NCBI RefSeq assembly: GCF_004193775.1
Contig: NC_041011.1
Span: 9,947,656-10,011,655, forward strand
DNA length: 64,000 bases
DNA from: Glycine soja
Taxonomy: Eukaryota; Streptophyta; Magnoliopsida; Fabales; Fabaceae
Direction: 5' to 3'
Shown here in pieces: positions 38,415-50,000 of this stretch (position 1 is its first letter; the number at the start of each line of letters is the position of its first letter). The notes under the pieces were generated by a model. That model was not told the origin of the DNA, did no database searches, and worked only from the letters and a program-made list of their open reading frames with translations. Both the position numbers and the translations under genes were made by a program.

Positions 38415-41400
38415 CTAAGAGAATTCCTCCCTCAAATTAGATGACCAGTGGTTAAAGTGGGTATTAAAATCCTTCTCCATACACCTTAGCCAAGACCAAG
38501 TATGGAATAATGCTTCGTCCATGACTTTTTCGGGGATGAAGAGCTGGTTATTGAAGACCATGTTGTTTCTGTGCTTCCAAATGGTCATAGACAGTGTTAT
38601 CCATAATGCTTCCCATCTTTTGTTTGTGCTTCTTTTCGCATTCCAGTGTGAGAACTGCAAGAAATGATTATTTGGTTCTATGGGGAGAGGACCCACTTTA
38701 TTAACCCAGCTCATAGCCTCCCACCAAAGGATCCTTGTTTTAGTGCAGCTGAACAGAACATGACTAGTAGTTTCCTCTTCAGATTCACATAAAGGGCAAT
38801 TATATGAAGGCATCTCCACCTGTCTTCTCAAATTAGCCTTGGTGGGTATCCTATTTTTGAGTAATCTCCATGAAAACGCTGTTGCTCGTGGAGGGATTTG
38901 CAAGGACCAAATTATCTTCGATGCACTGTCCTCAAGAACCTCCCTATCAGCCTCCTGCAGCAGTGTATAAGCTGACTTTGTAGAATAAATACCATTAGGG
39001 TCAGCTTGCCAAATTAGGGAATCCCTGCTGGACTGAGTAATGTGGACATTTTCAAGCTCAGCCAAGAAAGCTACTATCAGTTGGATTTTATGGTCAAAGA
39101 AATGCCTCCTCCATTTTAGCTTCCATTCCCACCTCTCTGCTACCAATTCCCCCATTAGGTTGATTGTAGAAGACTGTTGGCCACTGATTTGATACAAAGT
39201 AGGGTATTTCTGTTGGAGAGTCAGATTATCATGCAGCCACTTATCCTTCCAAAAGCTAATTTTATCACCCGATCCCAGCTTCCACTTCAGGTGATTGCAA
39301 AATGTGTTGATTTGCTGCTGCTGGAAGACAACCTTGAGATCTTTCCACCAAGGAGAGGCTACATTGTTGTTTCTACCAGAAATCAGTTTCTTTCATCCAC
39401 CATATTTAGACAATAGAATTTTGGCCCAGAGTTGATTCTGATTATTTGCCAACTCCCACCCCCATTTGGCAAGCAAAGCCTCCTTAAATTTAGTTAAATC
39501 TTTGATCCCTAACCCCCCTTTACTCTTAGGTAGACAGACTATGTCCCACCTCACCTAAGGAATCTTGTTGGAGTCTTGGTGACTTCCCCATAAGAAATTC
39601 CTTTGAATAGATACAATCTTTTGCACCACATGTTTAGGAATCTTGAAGAAGGACAACAAATAAGTGGGTAAGGCTGTTAAGACTGAATTAATGAGGGTTA
39701 TTCTACCCCCCATTGATAGATTTCTTTGCTTCCATCTTGCAAACTTGGCCTCAAACTTGCTAATAATAAGCTGCCACACAGACCTGCATTTAGAGCTCAC
39801 CCCTACAGGAATTCCAAGGTAAGAAAAGGGAAATTCCAATTGACTGCAGTTGAGAAAAGAAGTTGCTTCCCTACACCAGCCTTCAGATTTACCCAGACAC
39901 CCGAATTGGCTCTTATTGTAGTTTATCTTTAGACCAGAAACCAATTCAAAACATTTCAGGATACACTTTAAAACTCTAACATTATCATTAGTGGCAGCCC
40001 CAAAGAACAAGGTGTCATCTGCATATTGAAGTATATTAACTTCCTCTTTTTTCTTTCCCACTTGATAGCTGCTGAAGAGATTTTTTGTTACTGCTGATCT
40101 CATCAACCCGGTAAGGCCTTCCACTACTATATTGAATAGCAAAGGTGCAAGGGGATCACCTTGCCTTAAGTCTCTTAGGGACAAATTCCTGAGAAGTACT
40201 TCCATTAATTAAAATGGATATTGTTGCTGAATACATACATACATTAATCCATTTCCTCCATCTTTCACAAAAGCTCATCCTCATCAACATATAATCTAGA
40301 AAATCCCAAGAAAACGAGTCATATGCCTTTTCAAAATCCACTTAGAAGACCATGCAAGGTTTTTTCCTTAATTTGGCCTCAGCTATAACTTCATTGGCAA
40401 TCAATACACCATGGAGGATGTGTCTCCCCTTCATAAACGTTGATTGCCTTTCATCAATAAGATGAGACAGCACGAGGGCCAACCTTTTAGCCAGAATTTT
40501 GGCCACAATTTTATAGACACATCCAATGAGAGATATGGGTCTATAGTCATTAAGAGATTGAGGGTCTTTGATCTTTGGGATGAGAGCTATAAATGATGCA
40601 TTGCTGCCTTTTGGAAAGGAGCCATTAATGTAAAACTCATCCATGAACCTTATAAAGTCAAGTTTCAAAGTCTCCCAAAAAAGCTTAATTAAGTTGAAAT
40701 TTAGTCCATTCGAACCAGGACTTTTATCCCCACCACAATCCCACACAGCTGATTTAATCTCCACTTCTGAAAATCTAGCTACAAGACTTTCCTTTTCTCT
40801 TTGAGGAAGAGAAGGAAACTGTACAGCATCTAGGGTTGACCTACTAGTATTCTCCTCAGCAAATCTACTTTTGAAATAGTGGAGAGTTGCATTTTTTACA
40901 CTGCTAGGATCATGCACCCACACGCCATTTATGAAGAGCCCTTGAATAGCATTTTGTCTCTGATGTGCCATCATTTTCTTCTATTTTCTAAACCCTTTTT
41001 GCACCATTTTAATTACTGATTGGTCTTAATTATCAATTAATTAGGCAGTTTTATTATTTGGTCTCATTTAGCTAATTTGATGTTTTTAATCTAATTTCAG
41101 GAATTAATGAAACATTGGGCTTAATCCGGATTTTGGTTGTGGACTTGAAGAGGGCAAATAAAGCAGCGCTTACCTTAGTTAATTTTTAACTAGGAAATTT
41201 CGCAATTTTATTTTATGTGGTTTAGTGTTTATTTCGTTTTGGGCCAGAGTATTGTAATAAGGCCCAGTGACTTTGAGTGACTCTTTTTAAATAGCAGCCT
41301 TGGGATTCGTGAGATGGCATTCTGTTATGCTATTTTATTATTCAGAGCTTTTGTTTTAGGTTTTTACGTTTTTCTGTTCTAAGGCTACTGTTTTCGTTCT

Positions 41401-43262
41401 TAATGCAATTTTCCATTTTCTGCTTCTAATTACAATTTCGTTCTTGCTTCTTCTTCTACTTTCATTTACGTTTCTGTCTCATTTACATTTCTGTTCATTT
41501 ACGTTTCTGTTCATTTACATTTCTGCTTCATGTTTCATTTGCGTTTCCTGTTTGAATCTATGGAAGGCTAGTTTTTCTGGTGTTGTTTCCTTTTGAGGAC
41601 AAAGCCCAACTCTCTTTGAGGTTTTGTTTGTAATGTGGTTTCCTGGCAGTTTTCCCTTCACTAGTTATCCCAAATTCGTGAACATTAATCAGTGCACGCT
41701 TCATGTTCGATTAATTGCCTCTGAGCCTAACTTGCGTTCATGCTTAATGGACGAAGGGCTAACTGGTGTATATGGTGCCTAATCACGTATTGACAACCCT
41801 AAGTTGATTTTCGCTTAGTAAATTGAAATAGGGTTGGATTAAGTGGTTGACTGTTAGGGACGAATTCTCCATAACCCAGGATAAGTGAATGGCTTCTGAA
41901 TCAGAGGAAACAACCCGTTTTTAATATTAGTAGTTTCATATTCCAGTTTACTTGTTCTGCTCTTTAATCACAAAACAAACAACCCCCCCCCCCAATCGTT
42001 ACTGTTACTGTGCAAGTATATTATGAACATTTGGTTTGTCATTGCTCGTTGGGAAACGACCTAGGATCACTTCCTAGTTACTGCATTTTCATGTTTATTT
42101 GATTCGGGTACGGCCTCGATCAGTCTCCTTCTATGGTTGATCAATCTGTGGAAATAATTGGAGTTGTTGTCCCCTTCTTTTAACCACCTCACTCTAGCCT
42201 TTTGTCTCAACATAGATTCAACTGCATAGGCTGCATTCCAGAGTTGTTCCTGGAGTGATTTCTTAATTTTGACTTCATCTTGAGATAAAATTCTGTTGGA
42301 GAGACCATCCTCCAAAGCATTCAGGTCCCTCTTTAGGTTAAGGACTTTTCTAGTACTGATATGACCCTGAGATATACTCCACTGCCTTATTCTCTGTTTG
42401 ATGAACTTGATTTTCTGTTTCAGAACTAACCCCCCCCCCCCCCCATCCCTAAGGGTGATAATTACCCCATTCAAGTTTCACCAAATTCTGGAACCCTTTA
42501 TCCTTTAGCCACCAGTCCATAATTCTGAGAGGTTTAGGCCCCCAATCAATGGTTCTAGCCTTCAGAAGGATAGGGCAATGGTCAGAGAAATTCCTTTCCA
42601 ACACAAATTGGGTAGAATCTGGCCATTGGGACAACCACTCATCAGAGAGTAAGAACCTGTCCAATTTGCTCATGACGCTGCCATTAGGTTTACACCATGT
42701 GAATCTTCTCCCAACAGACCTAACCTCCTCTAGAGCCATATCTAAAATCCAGGAGTTAAATTCAGATATGTTGGATGATGTACCCCCTGTCTGAGATGAA
42801 CTGAGCCTCTCCTGTCGATGCCTTATGGAGTTGAAATCCCCCAAGGCACACCAAAGGCCTTCTTGATAGGATGATTTCAACTGCAGTAACTCAGCCCACT
42901 GCTCCCTCTTCCCTTGAAGTTCACAGGGAGCGTATACATTGATAATAAAAACCCTCTTATCCTCTTTAATCCACGTACCTTCCAGCATTATGAAACCTCT
43001 CCCCAGCACCCGCCTATCAACCAAGAATGATCCATTATTCCAAATGCATAATAGTCCTCCAGCAGTATTGGAAGAAGGAAGACACTCCCAAGAAGCACTG
43101 TTGTCACCCCACAGGTACTGACATAATTTTGCATCAACAGATTCCTTTTTGATTTCTTGAATGCAGAGAACGTCGATGTTGTTTGCCATGGTCAATTTTC
43201 TTATGGCTGACCAATTTGACACCACTCCCCAGCCCTCTAGAGTTATAAGACAAAATATTCAT
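38415..43262 (-). pseudogene. LINE ORF2: endonuclease and reverse transcriptase
   Basis: The start ATG (43260-43262, MNILSYNSRGLG) is followed by a frameshift near 43225. The endonuclease part (42449-43225) has VLCIQEIK, CALGDFNSIR and the C-terminal SDHCPILL. After a 15-base C-run at 42430-42444 and the solo LTR, the reverse transcriptase continues with DYRPISLIGCVYKI, FEKAYD and QYADDTLFF (about 40030). A stop lies at 40340-40342 before VDFEKAYD, with another frameshift near 40180 and a stop at 39555. The tail (38415-39197) holds the zf-RVT-like CPLCESEEETTSHVLFSC. Many breaks make it non-functional. Confidence 0.92.
40961..42122 (+). repeat. Solo LTR inserted in LINE ORF2, probably Ty3-gypsy
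   Basis: A 1,162-bp block starting TGATGTGCCA and ending CTCGATCA is flanked on both sides by GTCTC (40956-40960 and 42123-42127). TG...CA ends plus a 5-bp duplication identify an LTR, and no internal retroelement domains lie between. The LINE protein resumes across it (HRRR / QNAIQG). The plus orientation is inferred from a TTTAAATAG box near 41286 and the terminal block GTTGGGAAACGACCTAGG near 42050, reminiscent of plant gypsy LTR ends. An 11-base C-run lies at 41983-41993. Confidence 0.88.
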
Positions 43263-45353
43263 GAGGCATTGTCTTCATTTCCCAACACAGCTGCTGATTT
43301 TGGAGGATTTTCAGTGTTGTCCATATCAGTCATCAACTTTGCACCATTGCTTTTATCATCTGCGAAAGAAACTCCCAATTCCTTGGCTAAGTTCCTATAA
43401 GCATCATCCTTAACCTCCATGTCATTTATATTGAGGATACTTGAAGGGGAAGGGCTTTGATGGAAGTTATGCTGTTTTGGAGACTCCAAAACTTCGTCCG
43501 AACCACATGAGGCAGCATTGTGCTTGTGGTTACTGGGTTTTTCTGCAAAGTCCAGTGTCTTTGGATTGATCTGTTTCCCCCTATCCTGAGCCCATTTCTT
43601 TGAACACCCCTTTTTTCGGGAGTATACCTGCAGAGCACTTACAGGTTTTTTTCTGCTGGTTAATTTGTTGGTTCGTTGGGGTTGTAGGTCTATGAAGGCC
43701 CATATTAGGATTAGGCCCAAATAAGTCCACAGTGGTGTCACGTGACTTATTTAAAAACTCCTCTAGAGGCCCGTTGCTATGTTTTTGAAAATTCTCCCCC
43801 ACAAGTCCTTGGTCCAAGGCATCTGGCTCCCCTTTTTGGTTCTCCCCTGTGTTGGCCAGAAAACGTTGTGGGATATCTTCCCCTTTTTGCGTAAACTGTC
43901 CTTCTGCCCCTGCAAGTTGACTTTCCAATTCCTCGTACTCTGCTACTGGTAAAGTTGGGTTGCATTCTTCAAGGTTTATCTCCTTTCCTTTTTCAGCTCC
44001 TGAGTGGCTAATAGCTTTACACAGACCACGTTTCTTTCTACTACGAGTAATACCCAATGGGCTACAGGTACCGGTTTGACCATTGGATTTTACCAAGCTT
44101 TGCCAGAATGTGTTGTCACCGTGCATTACGAAGGTGGTAGAAGGCAGTGAATTATCGATCGGCCACGATTGCAAGGTGCCGGTGTCATCACTGTTGGAAA
44201 GGATTTCCTCCGATGACCCCCAAACACTCTGATGGTGCCTTGTGCATACTATCCCCGCGTTGCAATTCTCCTCTACGATTGAAATTTTGTGGGCGTCGCC
44301 ATCTATATGGGCTATGACTATGTGCTCTACTGTCGGCGTCCATGGGGTTCTGACCAGAACCCGAGCTCTATCAAGCCTTTGCATGTCTTCGAAATTGTCG
44401 TCAACTTTGACCAAATCGCCCACTTCAGCCACTATTTTGCGCAGTTGATCAGTACTCCATGCCACTAAGGGGATACCCCAGCATTGCACTCAAATCAACC
44501 TGATGTCTGGTTTGGTCTTCGGGTTCCATTTCTCCAAGCCGTAAAACGCAGATGTGCCATGATTGGTTTCTTCCTTAATCAAGTCTTGGGCCTTTGTATC
44601 AGAGAGCCCGATAAGGAGAACCAAGTCATCTCCAAGGTATTTCGGCGATACTTCTGAGCCAAGGGTCCACGAGAGTTCGTCCTCAACTCGTTCGAACACC
44701 TGTTGTCTCTTCAGTCTTCCTACCCAGGTATCTGCATATCTTTTCTTCGTCTCCTCCGAAATCTCAAGTGTGATGGAAGAATGGGTTCTCCCATGTGTCG
44801 TCGTCAAGGAGGAGGTACCGCTTCTTCTTTCCTTGTTCTCTGCGTGTGAAATGACAACCTCCGCATACGATCTCTTTGTGTTTTGCTCTGCTGCCACGTT
44901 GCACCTCGGATTATCACCCTCCTTATGCCCCCTTTGTTTGGCTGCGGTTAGTTCTTTTTCCTCCTTTCCTCTCCCATACTTTGGGATGTTCAAGTGCAAT
45001 TTGAAGCCCCCAACGATCATGTTATCTAATTTTCTTTCCATGTAGCTCGCGTTTGAGACTCCTTTGTATCTCACGAACCCATACCTCCTTCCTTCTTTGT
45101 TTCGGTGTTTAGGGATGAAAATTTCCCTCACGTCCCCCATCTGCTTGAAATGGTACCACAGCTCCTTCTCCGATGTGTCCTCCGGAAATCTAGTGAAGTA
45201 AAATGTCATGACGTCAGGTCTGTCACGCCAGTTTACTTGATAGTGGTTGCGTTGTTGTCCAGTCCTTCGTTGTCGCTGTCCGCCATAGTGTTGTCCGAGG
45301 CCCTCCGTCGGGTGCTGCCATCCACGCTGTCTCTCTCTCTTTCGGTTCCTCAC
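43259..45353 (-). pseudogene. LINE ORF1: RNA-binding protein with RRM
   Basis: The N-terminal part reads VMTFYFTRFPEDTSEKELW...GDVREIFIP...RRYGFVRYKGV, an RNA-recognition motif typical of ORF1 in plant L1 elements. The predicted ribonucleoprotein role is inferred from the family. An in-frame TGA at 44488-44490 and a frameshift in the 43620-43700 overlap break it. No ATG fits the very start of the frame, so its start is uncertain. The frame ends in TGA that overlaps the ORF2 ATG as ATGA (43259-43262). Confidence 0.85.
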
Positions 45354-45497
45354 AGTTATCCACTCTCGATCCCTGACTGAGTCTCTCTCAGTGTTTCTCT
45401 CGCACTCTCTGACTCGTTCTCTCTGTCTCTCATTCTCTCTCTATCTCTCGTTCTCTCTCTCTCATTCTCTCTCTCATGCTGGCTACTCTCTCTTTTC
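45354..45497 (-). other. LINE 5' leader with CT/GA repeats
   Basis: The plus strand is almost entirely CTCT and CTCTCATT runs, so the LINE RNA would start with GA-rich sequence. It ends at the target duplication at 45498. Confidence 0.7.
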
Positions 45498-45510
45498 AGT
45501 GACATTTATG

Positions 45511-47012
45511 TTTTATCATGACAAGTGAAACTTCAAGGACAATTTTTTTGTTGGACAAGAATCTAACACCTTGTTTTTATTAAATCTCTAATTGACTTTA
45601 GAGTTAGAGATAGAGAATCTTGCACAAAAATTTAGACTGATTCATTCTCTACCATTGAGAGCTTAATCCAGTCCGTAGCTAACAGTTGAGATTTTTACTA
45701 TTATTTCTAATTCTTTACAAGAATTGCACAAATAGTATCAACCATTGATTCTAACCTTCAAAAGACTCCATACCCTATACAAAATTCCAAAAGCCCACAC
45801 AAGAAATTGGAAAAAAAACTACTTACACACAAGAGAGAACCTATCTCAAATCACAAAAACTTACGGTTTAGGAAGATATCATCTGAGTAATCTGAAAAAC
45901 ATAAAGCCTAACGAGAAAACCAATGAGAACTCCATTTATTCAATGAGTAAATTTATTGACTTTTTAATAAGTAATTTAAAAGTCAAACCAAAGATGATAT
46001 TTAATTAACTGGCAGTGTAAATTTAAGAGATAAATTAAAATTCTTAAAAAATGCTAAAATTTAAAGTTAGAATATATGATTTATAATTGATTTTTTTTAA
46101 TATAATGTAAATTTTTTGGTTAAGCAAAGTAAAGACAATATTATTAATAAAAAATCAAAGAACAAGTTGTGCCTCAATTGTGACATTACAAGATTCTTAA
46201 TTAAATGATCAGTTTTTACTTTTCTAGTACTTGTAATACAACAGAGATTGAAATAGCATTCTTTTGCTACATTTGACTGTATCACGTAATTAGCTTACTT
46301 ATAATTTATAATTTGTTGAGAACATTATTCTTTCAGACTTTCACACGTAATTTACACAAATTTTAAGGGGGAAAAAGATTTACCTCATTTCATGAATATA
46401 TAAATTTTAATGAACACAATTTATTTTAATGTACAAGAGACTATATAATAAAAAATCTGAGATGGAGGGGAAATATACTACATAAAAAATATCATAATAA
46501 TATTTGACAAAAATTAACAGTATTAATTAACTTTTAAAGTCTTAAAAATTATTAATATCTTTAAAAAAAATACATAAGCCAAGGTTACAACCTGGTTTGA
46601 TATTGTAAAGTTTCAGCATAATTTATTTGATATAAAGTTGTTGAAAGTTTCTCCTAATCATGGGCCAGTTGATGCAGAATGATGCAGAAGTATAATCTAT
46701 TCTAGTGAAAGAAATATAACTACTGCATGCTGAGTCAAATATTGCTATATCTAGCCCAAGGCTACAGTGTTCCTTCAAGCAGAAGAATCCACTGTGAAAT
46801 TCGATCATGACCTTGTCTCCTTTCCTTATCAAAACACTATCTCCTTTTTAACCAAAGAAATCAGATATTGCACATACACATTCCAGAAAAATACTATTGC
46901 TAGCAATCAATAAAAACTGCTACCAAAATTATGCTAATTATAATATCTAATGAATGCCAGGACTCAGACCAACATGATGTTAGCCCTGGAAAAAAAGAAA
47001 TTATCTCATGAC
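45511..47012. other. Intergenic spacer and 3' region of DExH1
   Basis: AT-rich with no gene recognised. The right-hand few hundred bases probably hold the 3' untranslated region and poly(A) site of the helicase gene. Confidence 0.55.
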
Positions 47013-50000
47013 TTAACTGTGCAGCAATTCAACAGCAGCAGCAACCACTCCCTTTCCTTCAGACGAAACATCAAATCCTGGTTCTTCAATTTTTCTGTTC
47101 AGAAGCTTGTCAAGCTCCCCACGCAATTTCTGCATGTCCCATTACCATGACATTGTTAGGCTCATGCATGGCTTAAAACAGGATTAGGCTCTTCTAAAGT
47201 GAGGGGAGTGCACTTTAGAGTTTGATTTCGTCATGTTTAACAATTGTGAGTGCACTTCCTCGCTTTGAAGGAGCCACATCCTTTAAAACAAGTTATAAAG
47301 ACAAAGCATAGGTTTGCTGGGAAAGGACAGAGGGAACATTACCCTTATTAACTCAATGACACTTTTTGAAGCAGAGAAATGAAGGTAACCTCCAAGCATG
47401 TCAATGCCCTCACCACTTTTGCTAGGGACAAGATTACCACCAAACAGAAGTAGGGCATAATCTGAAATGTTGGTAGAGTCTCTAATATAGATGCTGGTTG
47501 TTTTCACCTTTTCACTATACACCATGTAGGGAAGAGGGAAGAGATGAACCCCAGCATTAACAGAAGCCGGATGGATGTCAACCTTCCCTACTTCTTTAGT
47601 GTAGAATGCTGTCCGTTTTCCTCTTCTTTTGCACTGCACAACGTTAGGGTAGAGCCCAGCACAAAGAATTGCACAAACCATCTCCAAATCATGACTATAC
47701 TGGTTGTAAGCCTGCAAAGACAAATTATGCTTCATAACTACTCTCCTAGTACTTATTCAGAATTTAGCCATAAGCTATACTTGCTTTTACTTTCAGAAGA
47801 GAGGGAAACTAAATTGGGGGAAAGATGGGAAGTATTTTTTCTGTTGAAAAGAAAAGCAATTGGGGCTAGGGGCTTACAGTAGCACCCCTGGACTTGTCAA
47901 CAAATCCGATGTCAGATAATAAATTGAGAAACTGCATTCTCATATCGTCAATCAACCGCAAGGTTGCAAGGGATAGGAAATTATCCCAACCAAATTGTTT
48001 TTCGTTCCCACTTCGCTTTGCCTCCTTCCATCCTTCAAAAGCTTTGAGAAGGGCTAAGTGATCACTGAAATGAAAATATATTTATAATTGAGCACTAGCT
48101 TGATCAATGCAGTAAAATTTGAATGAACACCACCAGGGAAGGAACATTTTCTTGAATATCAACAACTAACCTGCAAGAATCACCTGCAAAAGATTGTTTT
48201 GCTGCATCGGCTTCCTCTTTTCTGTTTATGGGTAAGACAAATGGGTTGCGGTATGCAAGAGCAGCAGCAATAGTTAAGGCAGGATTTAGGCACTGAAATA
48301 TAGAGCCCATGAGAAGCATCTTCCCTATATTTGGGTCCAAAGGTATGTTACAAAGATGCCGACCTGCAAGTATCAAATTAGCTCAGCCTCAGATAACATC
48401 CAAAAATCTAAACTCAATAGCTTAAGGAGACAAACATATTCAGCATAATATACCCAGTGGAGTGAGCTCCTCCTGTTCATCTAACGCCCCAATTGTTTTG
48501 AGAAGTTCAATAGCATTCTTAACAGCTAAAGGATCTGGTGGCTGAAGTGCCTTTTCTAAAAATGATCCTACAGTCCCAAGCTGCAAACTTTTAATATGAA
48601 GGCACAACTCTTGCAAAGGTGTTCGGAGGATTTCAGCTAACTGATATTGAGGCATTGCATCATGGATCAGTTTTGGATACAACCTATAGCAAACTCCAGG
48701 TTGCACTCGACCAGCACGACCACGTCTCTGAAAAAGTATATTCATTAGTGGGAGTAAAATGCATGTTACTCTCTGTCTTTTATCTTAGAAAATGGGGAAG
48801 GGAGGGGAGCAGGGGGATTAGAGTCAAACACAATGTTTGGCAACTAAGGGATTCGGCAGTAACAGAAAGCTCAGCTTCTGAAGAGTCACATGTTTAATAA
48901 AAGCAATAAACCTCATGTTGTGAAAAACCATGTTCAACTTCAATACCTGATGAGCTGAAGCCTTTGAAATCCACGATGGCAACAAGCAAGCAAGCTTATT
49001 TAGAGCATCATAGCTGGTCTCCTTTGCTTTGCCACAGTCTATGACATACACAACGTCATCTATGGTGATGCTACTCTCAGCAATATTTGTTGCTAGCACA
49101 ATTTTTCTACAACAGAAAAATAACAATCAAAACATAGATGCTAAAATGATGAGAAAATCAAATATATATGAGCAAAATACCCCTCATCTTTACTGATCAT
49201 CTGATATATATTAGAATAAAGCAAAAAGTCACTTGACACGGTCAATACAGTAAACCGCGACACAAGTAGAAGAAAGACCGTTATAAGAAGTTAGGTTTTC
49301 AAGAGTTTAGACTATGCAGGGCACCTAAAATGGACTTAGCTCCTGGCTCCAATTAATAAGTGGTTATTGAATAGCTAATTTTCGTGATTATTTTTAAAAA
49401 AAAAGAACAGACACACCATCTGACAACTGTTAAATTCTGCAAATTATCACTAATGAACAAAAGTATTCAGCATCTATTGCAGCCTTTCTCCAAATTAATA
49501 TATTTCAAAGACAATTTAAATTCCTTGCCAACCTTGGCCTTTTTTATGAAAACAAAAAAAAAAAAAAATGCTTTGTACTGGATGCTAACTTGCTAAGCTA
49601 CTTTGGAATGTTAGTAAGTTAGCAATGGTACACAGTTTATACAGGGAAAATCCCCGAAAATAAAACCAAGTAAACTAGATCAACTAGTTTCCATTCACCA
49701 GATCCCCAATCCAGGTCCAACATGTTGGATTTGAGTTCTGGCTCAATCTTTATTCTTTATCCCATTTATATATAGAGCTTGTCAACTTTCTACTCATAAA
49801 GACATAAACTTCTCCAAACATATTTCCAAAACAAACCATCAATGATGAAATTGGCAAATGAAACACACTTGCCTCTTGTTAGGGGGAGGACGGTCAAATA
49901 TTTCACATTGGTTGACAGTAGGCATTGAGCCATGTAAAGGAAGGATTAAAAACTTGCTAGAGTCTCCAACTAAGTTATTTCCTTTTAGTTTGTCAAGCAG

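Larger units (their letters stand above)
38266..45497 (-). mobile_element. Full-length L1-type LINE split by a solo LTR
   Basis: The element ends on the left in a T-run (38266-38281), i.e. a poly(A) tail on its own strand. It is flanked by AGTGACCTTTATGTTTT (38253 on) and AGTGACATTTATGTTTT (45498 on), a 17-bp target duplication with one mismatch. The 5' end is CT/GA-rich leader sequence. It contains ORF1 with an RNA-recognition motif and ORF2 with endonuclease, reverse transcriptase and a zinc-finger tail, all interrupted. A 1.16-kb solo LTR sits inside ORF2. Without it the element is about 6.06 kb, a normal full length for plant L1. Confidence 0.92.
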
